A DNA stretch of 35,261 nucleotides, from contig JASIAN010000155.1 in assembly GCA_030042035.1 (NCBI GenBank), positions 1 through 35,261 on the forward strand, read 5' to 3'. Each line of letters opens with the position of its first letter. The stretch's first letter is position 1. A program made the position numbers and the translations under genes. Positions 8,655 to 16,701 of the stretch are shown here, in pieces. The notes under the pieces were generated by a model that was given only the letters and a program-made list of their open reading frames with translations, made no database searches and was not told the origin of the DNA. Origin of the DNA: Alphaproteobacteria bacterium (lineage in GTDB: Bacteria; Pseudomonadota; Alphaproteobacteria; ATCC43930; CGMCC-115725).

Positions 8655-10028
8655 ATGAACAACTTGACGAGGCGGTCGGTGCTGCGTGCCTCTCTGGCGG
8701 CTGCGGCCGCCAGCGGCTTTGCGCGCCCCTACATCGCCAACGCCCAGGCCAAGACGGCGAGCTTGTGGCTGGCCCAAGGCTTTGTGCCGGAAGAAGACGT
8801 CGCCATCAAGAAGCTGGCCGCGGATTATGCAAAGCAGAGCGGCAACCAGATCGACGTCAGCATCGTGCCGTTTGCGCCGCTGCGCGACAAGGAAGTATCG
8901 GCGGTGACCAGCGGCGTCGTCCCCGACATCATGGAGACCGCCGATTTCGATTTCGCGCCGCTGCAGTCTTGGGCAGGCCGGCTGGAAGATGTCAGCGACG
9001 TGGTCGAGACGCAGAAAGCGCAGTTCTCCGAGGTCTGCCTCGTCCAAAATAACTTCTATGACAACGTAATCAAGCGGCGGGCCTATTATTGCGTGCCGTG
9101 GAAGGCGGCAGCGGTGCCGTTCCATGTTTGGAAATCGCTGGTCGAGAAGGGCGGCGCCAAAGTATCGGATATCCCCAATACCTGGACGGCCTATCTCGAT
9201 TTCTTCAAGCCACTGCAAAAGAAGTTGCAGGCCCAAGGTATGCGCCATACCTACAGCTATGGCTGGGAGATCAGTACGGTCGGAGTCGATCCGATCAACA
9301 CCTTCAACGCATTTATGATCGCGTACGGCGGCAAGGATTTGGTGACGCCGGACGGTAAGGCGCATGTCGACGATCCCCAGGTCAAGCAGGCGGTGGCCAA
9401 GGCGATGGCCCGGCTCGCCGCCGACTTCACCGAGGGTTACGTGCCGCACAGCGTCGTCAACTGGAATGACGCCGACGACAACAACGCGTTCCACTCGAAG
9501 CTGTGCGTGATGGATTTTGACGGCAGCTTGTCAACCGAGCTGGCGCTGATCCACAACAAGGAGGCATACGACGATATCCTGACCCACGGCATCCCAAATG
9601 ACGACGCCGGCAAGCCGATCCCGGCGCAAGTCGCGACCTTCGGCTGCGTCATACCGAAGGGTGCGAAGAACGGGGCGGTCGCCAGGGATTTCCTCAAATA
9701 CGCGATCCAACCCGAGGTGTTGAGCAGCTATCTTAAGGGCGGCCTCGGTCGCTGGGCGCTGCCGATGACGGATTACGCCAAGAAGGACCCGTGGTGGGGC
9801 AATACTGACGACCCGCACAAGCGCGAATATTTCCAGGAGACGATATTCGGCGAAACGATACCGATTTATGAAGGTTACAGCCCGGCGATCGCGCAAGCCA
9901 ACGCCGAGCACGTCTTCCAGATCGGCATCGCCAATGTCGCGACGCACAGCGCGCATCCCGAGCAGGAGGCAGAAAAGGCGTTGAAGCGGATCGGCGAGAT
10001 CTTCGCGAAATACCCGATCACGGCGTGA
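8655..10028 (+). CDS. Extracellular solute-binding protein, family 1, copy 1
   Basis: Periplasmic ligand-binding component of the ABC importer, 457 residues. A Tat signal is visible: TRRSVLRAS, a hydrophobic Ala-rich stretch, then ANAQA as probable cleavage site. The mature part has the two-lobe family 1 fold. Landmarks shared with the next two genes are IVPFAPLR, VTSGVVPD, KKLQAQGMRHTYSYG, VNWNDADDNNAFHSKLC, VIPKGAKN and QPEVLSSYLKGGLGRW. The ATG at 8655 follows GGGGAAGGAAG at good spacing; the upstream in-frame extension to 8547 lacks such a site. First of three tandem paralogues, 100 nt before the second. Ligand unknown. Confidence 0.92.
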   Translation: MNNLTRRSVLRASLAAAAASGFARPYIANAQAKTASLWLAQGFVPEEDVAIKKLAADYAKQSGNQIDVSIVPFAPLRDKEVSAVTSGVVPDIMETADFDFAPLQSWAGRLEDVSDVVETQKAQFSEVCLVQNNFYDNVIKRRAYYCVPWKAAAVPFHVWKSLVEKGGAKVSDIPNTWTAYLDFFKPLQKKLQAQGMRHTYSYGWEISTVGVDPINTFNAFMIAYGGKDLVTPDGKAHVDDPQVKQAVAKAMARLAADFTEGYVPHSVVNWNDADDNNAFHSKLCVMDFDGSLSTELALIHNKEAYDDILTHGIPNDDAGKPIPAQVATFGCVIPKGAKNGAVARDFLKYAIQPEVLSSYLKGGLGRWALPMTDYAKKDPWWGNTDDPHKREYFQETIFGETIPIYEGYSPAIAQANAEHVFQIGIANVATHSAHPEQEAEKALKRIGEIFAKYPITA

Positions 10029-10128
10029 GGCAGCACTCCGGGAGCGGCGGCCGCGGCCGGTCGCGCCCGGCACAGAACCCGAAACCATGGGCGAATCTGT
10101 TCTTCGCCCCACAGAGGAGGGAACGTCG

Positions 10129-11505
10129 ATGAGCACGCTGACCAGACGCTCGTTGCTGCGCACGTCGCTTGCGGTCGCGGCAGCCGGGACATTCGCCCGC
10201 CCGTACATCGCCAATGCGCAGGCCAAGACGGCGAGCCTGTGGATTGCACAGGGCTTCGTCCCGGAAGAAGATACGGCGGCGAAGAAGCTGGTCGCCGACT
10301 ATCTGAAGCAGAGCGGCAACACGATCGATCTCAGCATCGTGCCGTTCGCGCCGCTGCGCGACAAGGAAGTGTCGGCGGTCACCAGCGGCGTCGTGCCGGA
10401 CATGATGGAATGGGCCGACAACGTGTTTGGACCGGCGCAATCCTGGGCCGGCCGGCTGGAAGACGTCAGCGCCATTGTCGACACGCAGAAGGCGCAATTC
10501 AGCAAAGACGCGCTGGCCGGTGCCTACTACTACAATAATGTCGAAAAAACCCGGGCGTATTACGGCGTGCCGTGGAAGGTCGCCTCGGTGCCGTTTCACA
10601 TCTGGATCTCGCTGGTCGAGAAATCGGGCTATAAAATCTCCGAACTGCCGGGGACGTGGTCGAAGTTCATCGATTTCTTCAAGCCGATGCAGCAGAAACT
10701 GCAGGCGCAGGGCATGCGGCACACGTACAGCTATGGCTGGGAAATCAGCACGGTCGGGGTCGACCCGGTCAACACCTTCAACGCGTTCATGATCGCCCAT
10801 GGCGGCAAGAATATTTTCACTCCCGACGGCAAGTTCCATCCCCGCGGCCCGCACGTCAAAGAGGCGGTGGCAAAGGCGATGGGCCAGCTCGCCAGCTTCT
10901 TGAAGGACCATTATATTCCGCCGAGCGCGGTCAACTGGAACGACGCGGACGACAACAACGCCTTTCACTCAAAGCTCTGCGTTGTCGATTTCGACGGCAC
11001 GATCTCGACCGAGCTCGCGCTGATCCACAACAAAGCGGAATACGACGACATCCTGACCCACACGATCCCTAACGACGATGCCGGCAGGCCAATCCCGGCG
11101 CAGATCGGCGGACCGGGCGTCGTGATCCCGAAGGGCGCGAAGAATGCCGAGGTGGCGAGGGAGTTTCTCGAGTATGCAATCCAACCCGAGGTGTTGAGCG
11201 GATACTTGAAGGGTGGCCTTGGCCGCTGGGCCATCCCGATGCCCGAGTTCGCCAAGAACGATCCGTGGTGGGGCCACAATCCCGACCCGCACCTCAGCAC
11301 CTACTTCGAAGAGACGCTGTGGGGCCCGACGATGCCGGTCTACGAGGCATTCAGCCCGGCGATCGGCCAGATCAACGCCGAGCACGTCTTCCAGCTCGGC
11401 ATCGCCGCCGTCGCCAGCCACGGCGCCTCGCCCGAGGCGGCGGCGGAAAAGGCGCTGACGCGCATTGGAGAAATCTTCGCCAAATATCCGATCAAAACAG
11501 CCTGA
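10129..11505 (+). CDS. Extracellular solute-binding protein, family 1, copy 2
   Basis: A 458-residue paralogue of the preceding protein, and by far its closest relative here. Tat signal TRRSLLRTS is followed by ARPYIANAQAKTASLW, which matches copy 1 almost residue for residue. The centre again has KLQAQGMRHTYSYGWE, VNWNDADDNNAFHSKLC and QPEVLSGYLKGGLGRW. The start at 10129 is set by ACAGAGGAGGGAAC nine or so bases upstream; the in-frame ATG at 10087 would put extra residues before the Tat motif. Differences from copy 1 include a tyrosine-rich stretch (AYYYNN in place of LVQNNFYDN), so ligand preference may differ. It is 110 nt before copy 3. Confidence 0.92.
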   Translation: MSTLTRRSLLRTSLAVAAAGTFARPYIANAQAKTASLWIAQGFVPEEDTAAKKLVADYLKQSGNTIDLSIVPFAPLRDKEVSAVTSGVVPDMMEWADNVFGPAQSWAGRLEDVSAIVDTQKAQFSKDALAGAYYYNNVEKTRAYYGVPWKVASVPFHIWISLVEKSGYKISELPGTWSKFIDFFKPMQQKLQAQGMRHTYSYGWEISTVGVDPVNTFNAFMIAHGGKNIFTPDGKFHPRGPHVKEAVAKAMGQLASFLKDHYIPPSAVNWNDADDNNAFHSKLCVVDFDGTISTELALIHNKAEYDDILTHTIPNDDAGRPIPAQIGGPGVVIPKGAKNAEVAREFLEYAIQPEVLSGYLKGGLGRWAIPMPEFAKNDPWWGHNPDPHLSTYFEETLWGPTMPVYEAFSPAIGQINAEHVFQLGIAAVASHGASPEAAAEKALTRIGEIFAKYPIKTA

Positions 11506-11615
11506 CCGAGTGGGTGCGGGGCCGCGTCAGCGGCTCCGCCTCCGCCATGCCCCGGATGCCAATTACGCGGCCTGCGAACAGGCCGGGCCAACCCTTGAAC
11601 AGGAAGGAAATGTCG

Positions 11616-13007
11616 ATGAGCACGCTGACGAGACGGTCATTGCTGCGCGCCTCCCTGGGGGCGGCCGCTGGCAGTATGTTGGCGCGGCCTTATGTCGCCA
11701 ACGCGCAGGCCAAAACCGCGACGGTTTGGTGGGTGCAGGGGTTCGCGCCACAAGAGGATGTCGCGTTCAAGAAGCTGTGCGCAGATTACGAAAAGGCCAG
11801 CGGCAACAAGCTCGACTTCAGCATTGTGCCGTTCGCGCCGCTGCGCCAGAAATTCATCGCGGCGGTCACCAGCGGCGACGTACCGGATCTGGTGAACCCG
11901 GCATTCGGCCCCTATGTCCCGGAGCAGGCGTGGGCCGACAAGCTCGAAGATGTGAGCGACATTATCGAGCCGAACAAGTCGCAACTCCTCGAAGCGGCGC
12001 TGGCCAGTGTCTATTGCTACAACAGTGCGACCAGGAAGCGCGCCTACTACGCGCTGCCGTATGGCGGTGCGCTGACCCCGTTCCACATCTGGGCCAGCCT
12101 GGTCGAAAAGGCGGGGTACAAGACCTCCGACATCCCGAACAAATGGGACAAGTTCATCGATTTCTTCGAGCCGATGCAGAAGAAATTGCAGGCGCAGGGC
12201 ATGCGGCACACCTATTCCTACGGGTTTGTGATCGGCACGGTCGGGATTGATCCTATCAACACCCAAGAGCACTTCACCCTCGCCTACGGCGGCGAGGACA
12301 CGGTCACCAAAGATGGAAAGCTGAATTCGAAGGATCCAAAGGTCAGAGAGGCGGCAGCCAAGGCGATGAACAGGCTCGCCACCATCTACAAGGACGGCTT
12401 TAACCCGCCGGAATCGCTCAATTGGAACGACGCTGACGACAACAACTCCTTCCACTCGAAATTGTGCATTGTCGATTTCGACGGTACGCTGTCGACCGAG
12501 ATCGCGATGCTGGCGTCGATGCCGGAGGAGTTGAAAAACGTCATCACCTACCCCCTGCCACTCGACGACGAGGGCAAGCAGATTCCGGGATTCTTCGGCA
12601 CCTTTACCGCAGTGATCCCGAAGGGCGCGAAGAACCTAGCGGTAGCGAAGGACTTCGCCAAATATTTCATGCAACCCGAAATCGAGAACGACTGGATGAA
12701 GGGGGGCATCGGCCGCGCTGTGCCGGTCTATCCGCACCAGGCCCTGAACGATCCGTGGTGGACCAAGAGTGGACCGCCGGAGGTCGTGCCGCACCTGGTG
12801 CCGATGATCGAGCAAGGTTTCAAGAGGCCGACATTGCCCGTTTGGTATTCCTACACCCCGGCCTGGGCCGAGGTCGAAAGCAAGCACATCTTCCAGTTGG
12901 CGCTGGTTGATATCGCCACGGGCAAGGCGACGGTCAAGGAGGCGGTCGACAAGGCGTTTGCCCAAGCCGAGCAGGTTTTCGCCAGATATCCGATCCAGTC
13001 GGCCTGA
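11616..13007 (+). CDS. Extracellular solute-binding protein, family 1, copy 3
   Basis: Most divergent of the three paralogues, 463 residues. The Tat signal TRRSLLRASLG is followed by ARPYVANAQAKTATVWW. Shared landmarks are IVPFAPLRQ, KKLQAQGMRHTYSYG, LNWNDADDNNSFHSKLC and VIPKGAKN. The hinge and pocket-side segments differ: LPYGGALTPFHIW in place of VPWKAAAVPFHVW, and INTQEHFTLAYGGED in place of INTFNAFMIAYGGKD. The AGGAAGGAA at 11601-11609 sits correctly for ATG 11616; the ATG at 11610 is too close to it. The next gene is convergent, so the array ends here. A weak, bulged hairpin at 13036-13055 is the only terminator-like sequence downstream. Confidence 0.92.
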   Translation: MSTLTRRSLLRASLGAAAGSMLARPYVANAQAKTATVWWVQGFAPQEDVAFKKLCADYEKASGNKLDFSIVPFAPLRQKFIAAVTSGDVPDLVNPAFGPYVPEQAWADKLEDVSDIIEPNKSQLLEAALASVYCYNSATRKRAYYALPYGGALTPFHIWASLVEKAGYKTSDIPNKWDKFIDFFEPMQKKLQAQGMRHTYSYGFVIGTVGIDPINTQEHFTLAYGGEDTVTKDGKLNSKDPKVREAAAKAMNRLATIYKDGFNPPESLNWNDADDNNSFHSKLCIVDFDGTLSTEIAMLASMPEELKNVITYPLPLDDEGKQIPGFFGTFTAVIPKGAKNLAVAKDFAKYFMQPEIENDWMKGGIGRAVPVYPHQALNDPWWTKSGPPEVVPHLVPMIEQGFKRPTLPVWYSYTPAWAEVESKHIFQLALVDIATGKATVKEAVDKAFAQAEQVFARYPIQSA

Positions 13008-13375
13008 ACCGGCACCGGCGGGCCGCCGTGCCGGCAGCCCCGCCTGCGGGCGGCTTTGTCGTAAATCCGGACGGTAACCCGGCAGTTCACAGGCGACCGT
13101 GCCGGCCGGCCGGAAACGTCGGGTTCACTGCCCGGTCCCGCATTGGTGAGATGCGAACTGAGCGGCGTGTGCCTGCACCTGCGCCTGGGTCACGCCACCT
13201 GCGCCTGGGTTACGCCCGCGAATGAACGCGGGGTTTGGCCTTCGTGGCGATCTTGCGGCGCGGCCGCTCGCGCTCTCGCCCGGCGAGATTGCGGCAGGCT
13301 TGAAGAACGGGTCGAACGGCGGCGCGAGGGTTTTGAAGCTCTCTCTTCGATGCCGTCGCGGCGATCGCCGGTCGG
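13008..13375. other. Intergenic region between convergent binding-protein and tad genes
   Basis: About 370 nt between two converging transcription units. No believable gene is seen. A GC-rich imperfect hairpin followed by only three Ts (13036-13055) might end the binding-protein transcript. A 20-bp tandem duplication lies at 13177-13216. Weak ORFs run through on both strands but have no ribosome-binding site or recognisable family. Confidence 0.5.
13177..13216. repeat. Tandem 20-bp direct repeat, two copies
   Basis: The unit ACCTGCGCCTGGGTCACGCC (13177-13196) is repeated immediately as 13197-13216 with one C-to-T change. It sits in the non-coding gap between convergent genes. It looks like a local slippage duplication. 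Confidence 0.85.
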
Positions 13376-13816
13376 CTACGGCGTGTCCGGAAAGCAGGCG
13401 CTTGCGTCGAGCGTCGTTCCGTTTCCGGGAAGCATCATGATCTTTGGCACGACGCTCTTGAACGTCGTCGTCACGGACACCGACGAAAAGCCGGAGGCGC
13501 CAGCGCAGGTTGTGCCGTAGGCGAGAGTGATGTTCGCGCTCGGCAGCGAAAGATCCCAGTCGGCAGCCAGGTTTTGTATATAGCTCGTCGTGTTCGACGC
13601 GCTGTAGGAACCGCCGGAAGCGCAATTGCTCGCCCGCACCGCCATGCATCGGGCGCCGGCCGTCGCGACCTCCTGCAGGGCTTCGCGCGTCCACAGCAGC
13701 CGGCCGTATTCCACAGTGCCAAAGATGAGCCCAAGAAAGGCCGGCAATACCAACGCGAATTCGATTGCCGTGGTGCCGCCGCGACAGCGAACGAGCGCGG
13801 AAAGGAGCCGGGTCAT
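13376..13816 (-). CDS. TadE-like pilus assembly protein
   Basis: A 146-residue pseudopilin-like protein of the Tad/Flp family. A short basic N-terminus precedes the TadE signature GGTTAIEFALVLPAFLGLIF, with the conserved Glu five residues after the prepilin-type Gly, and then a hydrophobic helix. EYGRLLWTREALQEVATAGAR follows as the typical post-helix segment. The remaining periplasmic part is Ser/Thr/Asn-rich with three Cys (CMA, NCA, TCA) and a fourth near the end. The start ATG at 13816 overlaps the stop of the preceding TadE-like gene as ATGA; upstream in-frame starts to 14008 lie inside that gene. Last gene of a three-gene unit. Confidence 0.88.
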   Translation of the reverse strand: MTRLLSALVRCRGGTTAIEFALVLPAFLGLIFGTVEYGRLLWTREALQEVATAGARCMAVRASNCASGGSYSASNTTSYIQNLAADWDLSLPSANITLAYGTTCAGASGFSSVSVTTTFKSVVPKIMMLPGNGTTLDASACFPDTP

Positions 13817-14394
13817 TGCGTCTCGACAAGAACGCTGCGGGTTATCGGCCCGCTCGTCGCAAAGCCGAAGGAGGGAAACAGCGGTGTGATGCTGCGGCTC
13901 GCCGAAATGGTGACGAATTTGCCGTAAATACCGGCACTGCCGCAAGAACCGCCGCCCGAGCTTTGACCGGTGCCCCAGCTCCAGCTCGGCGACGACCCGG
14001 TCGGGCAATAGTAGTCATCAGCGTTGGCCGCGGTGCCGCTGCAGGACGGCGCGGTGCCGCCATTCGCCGTCGCCGTCGGGCCGTCATTGACGCACACGCC
14101 GCTGCTCGCCCAACTCGTCCCGTTGACATTTGCGACGACGTTGGCGATGGCAGTGGCCAAGGACGCGCCGTTTGTCGAATCGACGCTATTCGCGTTGACG
14201 GCGGCATATTCGGCGCCGGCTGCCAGCGCCGAACCCAGCTCTTCTTGGACGTAGATCTGCATGCCGAGGTCGACAGTGCCGGCAACGATGAGCAGAAGGG
14301 CCATCGCGACGAGGGCGAATTCGATCGCGGCAACCCCGGAATGCGCCGCACGGAGGAGCGCGAGGCGGCGCCGAACCGAGCGAAAATTGGGCAT
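13813..14394 (-). CDS. TadE-like pilus assembly protein, longer paralogue
   Basis: A 193-residue protein with basic N-terminus MPNFRSVRRRLALLRA, the TadE motif SGVAAIEFALVAMALLLIVA and the segment TVDLGMQIYVQEELGSALAAG. The exported part is Ser/Gly/Thr/Ala-rich with several Cys (GVCVND, PSCSG, YYCPTG, GGSCG), suggesting disulphide stabilisation outside the membrane. It lies 16 nt after the TadG-like gene and overlaps the next TadE-like gene by 4 nt, consistent with one mRNA. Its role is presumably a minor pseudopilin. The prepilin peptidase, ATPase and secretin needed for Tad pili are not in the window. Confidence 0.87.
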   Translation of the reverse strand: MPNFRSVRRRLALLRAAHSGVAAIEFALVAMALLLIVAGTVDLGMQIYVQEELGSALAAGAEYAAVNANSVDSTNGASLATAIANVVANVNGTSWASSGVCVNDGPTATANGGTAPSCSGTAANADDYYCPTGSSPSWSWGTGQSSGGGSCGSAGIYGKFVTISASRSITPLFPSFGFATSGPITRSVLVETQ

Positions 14395-14410
14395 CGGGCG
14401 ATCTCGCTCG

Positions 14411-16378
14411 TCAATCCACCAAGGAAGGCCCTTGGCCGATCGTCGCCTGCGGGAGGCCGGTGCAGGTCGTGGCCGTGGCGCTTCCGGCGGTAACTGATAC
14501 TTCGGAGCCGATCAGTTCGAGGCATTGCGCCGAACCGTTACCGAGATTGGAACCGCCGTCGAGCGTTATCGGGCCGATCGGCGCGTAGAAAGCGCCGGAT
14601 ACGCTGGTGCCCGAGGCGCCGCCGGAGAAATCAACCGCCGCGGTGTTCCCCGAAGAGGCGATTGGGCCAATCACCGCCAGGTCCTGCATCGTGCCAGACG
14701 ACGGCGCCACCAGGGTGACGTTGCTAAACCCGGCGGCGAGGCAGAAGCCGATCGTTCCCGACTGGCTGCCACAGGAACTGATCGTCGTGGCGGCGCCGTA
14801 GACTATCGACACATCGTTGCCGAAGACGCCGACCGACGTGCCGTTGCAGGTGACGTCGCCGCCCGAGCTCGCGCCCGCGGCAAAATAGTCGCTGATCGTG
14901 TAGGTGCCGGCGCCCAGCGTCAGCCCGCCATCGAGCGAAATATAGCCGTTGATGTCGTGCTGCGCGGTGGCCGGCAGCCAGATGCAGCTGCCGCCACTGC
15001 TGCCGATGCTGCCGGCGGTCTCAAACAAATCGCTGGAGCCGGTTGCGTCGGCGAGATACAGATCGGCGCCGCCAGCGGTATAGATCGAATATCCGTCGCT
15101 GGCCGCGCCGAGGTCGTAGCTGTTTGTGCTGCCGCTGCACCCTGCCACGGTCGTGCAGCCGAGGATCATCGTTTCGCCGCCGGGGTCATAGATGCCACCC
15201 GCGGTGACAAAGGTGCTCGGGCCGGCAAAGGTCAACGAAGTCCCACTGTTGCAGATGCTGTAGCCGGAGGCCGGGCAACCCGAGGAACTGGGAAGCTTGC
15301 CGATGTTGAAGGTGCCGGCGCCAAAGCTCGTCGTCGAGCCGCCGCCCGTCAACACCCCGTCCGCGATGTTGTAGGTTCCGGGACCGAAATTGAGCGCCGT
15401 GCCGCTGTCGTCGATTTCGTTGAAATTGTACACCGCGCTTGACGAGCCGCCGGTGTTGAAGTTGACCGTGATGCCGCCCTGCAGCGAAATGTTGCCAAAG
15501 CTGAACGGGCCGTTTCCCGTGCACGTCACGGTATGGTTGGGCGAGCTGAACGAATCGGTGCAGCCGCTTGGAAGGCCGGATGTGACCGCGCTATATTCGA
15601 AATCGATATTGCTGCCGCTCGATGCAGATGGTCCGCTTGGCGACGTGATCGCCGCTACCGATGTGAGCCGACTGACAGCCGTCGTCACGGCGGAGTCGCC
15701 CGCCAGTGGGTCGGCGGTCACCTGCTTGTCGTAAGTGACGGACGACTTCCCTGACGGCGGCACAACGAAGCTGCTGCATCCGCTAGCCAAAAAGGGCGGT
15801 GTGCCGGAATCGTAGGCGGCAACCGGGGTGGTGATCGTGACGCCGCAATTCGCTTGAGTAAACGTGTTGTTCGAAGCGACCGCGCAGCCCGGTGCGGAAA
15901 CGGACGTCCCGCCTGACAAAGATACGCCGGTTCCGTTCTGGTCGAGCGCCATGATGCACGCGGCGGTGCCGCCCTCGATCTCGACCGTGCCGGTGCTGCT
16001 GACCGGCAGCGTGGTCTTCGTCGTCAGCACCCGTGCCAACAACAGCGGGTCGCTCGTCGTCACCGTGACCTGCACGGCCTGATTGCCGTCGCCAGTCGGC
16101 GAATTGACCAAGGAAATCGCAGCGTCGCTGCTCGAGATCCCGTTCAGCTGAACGATGTTGCCGGCCGCGCTCTGCGCCGCGCTCGAGCTGCCGGTGGAAA
16201 CGTACACGAGCGCGCCGCTGAGGGCGGCAGCATCGGCCAACCGCTGGTTTTCGATGTGGCGGTAGAGACCGAGCCCGAACTCGACGGCGAGGGCGGAAAC
16301 CCCGATGACGCCGGCGAGCAGGAAGGCGCTCAAGACCAGGATCGTCCCGCGCGTATCGCGCAAAATTCTTTGTCGCAT
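14411..16378 (-). CDS. TadG-like protein with long Gly/Ser-rich, probably beta-helical body
   Basis: A 655-residue surface or periplasmic protein. The N-terminus is the Tad/TadG domain: RDTRGTILVLSAFLLAGVIG and a helix to about residue 30, then LYRHIENQRLADAAALSGAL, typical of TadG. Most of the rest is Gly, Ser, Thr, Ala and Asn with very few Lys or Arg. Spaced turns such as FGPGTYNIADGVL, FGAGTFNIG and LGAGTYTISDYF suggest a parallel beta-helix. Paired Cys occur throughout. The family is normally linked to Flp pilus assembly or envelope anchoring; this one may act as an adhesin-like minor pilin (inference). The 655-residue length is much greater than the TadE partners. First gene of the unit. 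Confidence 0.85.
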   Translation of the reverse strand: MRQRILRDTRGTILVLSAFLLAGVIGVSALAVEFGLGLYRHIENQRLADAAALSGALVYVSTGSSSAAQSAAGNIVQLNGISSSDAAISLVNSPTGDGNQAVQVTVTTSDPLLLARVLTTKTTLPVSSTGTVEIEGGTAACIMALDQNGTGVSLSGGTSVSAPGCAVASNNTFTQANCGVTITTPVAAYDSGTPPFLASGCSSFVVPPSGKSSVTYDKQVTADPLAGDSAVTTAVSRLTSVAAITSPSGPSASSGSNIDFEYSAVTSGLPSGCTDSFSSPNHTVTCTGNGPFSFGNISLQGGITVNFNTGGSSSAVYNFNEIDDSGTALNFGPGTYNIADGVLTGGGSTTSFGAGTFNIGKLPSSSGCPASGYSICNSGTSLTFAGPSTFVTAGGIYDPGGETMILGCTTVAGCSGSTNSYDLGAASDGYSIYTAGGADLYLADATGSSDLFETAGSIGSSGGSCIWLPATAQHDINGYISLDGGLTLGAGTYTISDYFAAGASSGGDVTCNGTSVGVFGNDVSIVYGAATTISSCGSQSGTIGFCLAAGFSNVTLVAPSSGTMQDLAVIGPIASSGNTAAVDFSGGASGTSVSGAFYAPIGPITLDGGSNLGNGSAQCLELIGSEVSVTAGSATATTCTGLPQATIGQGPSLVD

Positions 16379-16701
16379 GCGAGAGCACTCTGTGACTGGG
16401 TCCCGAGGCCAGTGGAGACTGTCTAGCGCGATCGCAGTAAACGATCTCTTAATGCTTCTAGCGCGGCGCGGTGTGCCGAGGCGGAAGCGCCCGCCCGCGG
16501 GTAACCGATTTGCAGCATTTCACGGACACAGTGACGGCTCATTAAATCGTCTCTGAAGCATTTAAAATGATCGGGAGTGGCATGTTGCGCGCGATGGAGC
16601 GCTCGACGAGCGGCACGGCGAAGGCTGTTTTGCGATGGACAGCGCTGTGAGCCACCCCTTTTGGCGATCGGCGCGTTGTGAAGTGGAGCGGCTGCCTCTT
16701 T
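16379..16701. other. Intergenic region upstream of the tad unit
   Basis: About 320 nt between the end of the aldolase/SDR gene and the TadG-like start, both on the minus strand. It should contain the tad promoter. An AT-richer patch at 16540-16570 stands out, and TTAATGCTTC (16449-16458) is mirrored by GAAGCATTTAA (16555-16565), a possible pair of regulator half-sites. No clear -35/-10 pair and no believable gene is found. Confidence 0.45.

Noticed and set aside
13036-13055. Terminator after the binding-protein array
   Set aside because: The stem needs a 2-nt bulge and is followed by only three Ts; too weak to list as a feature.
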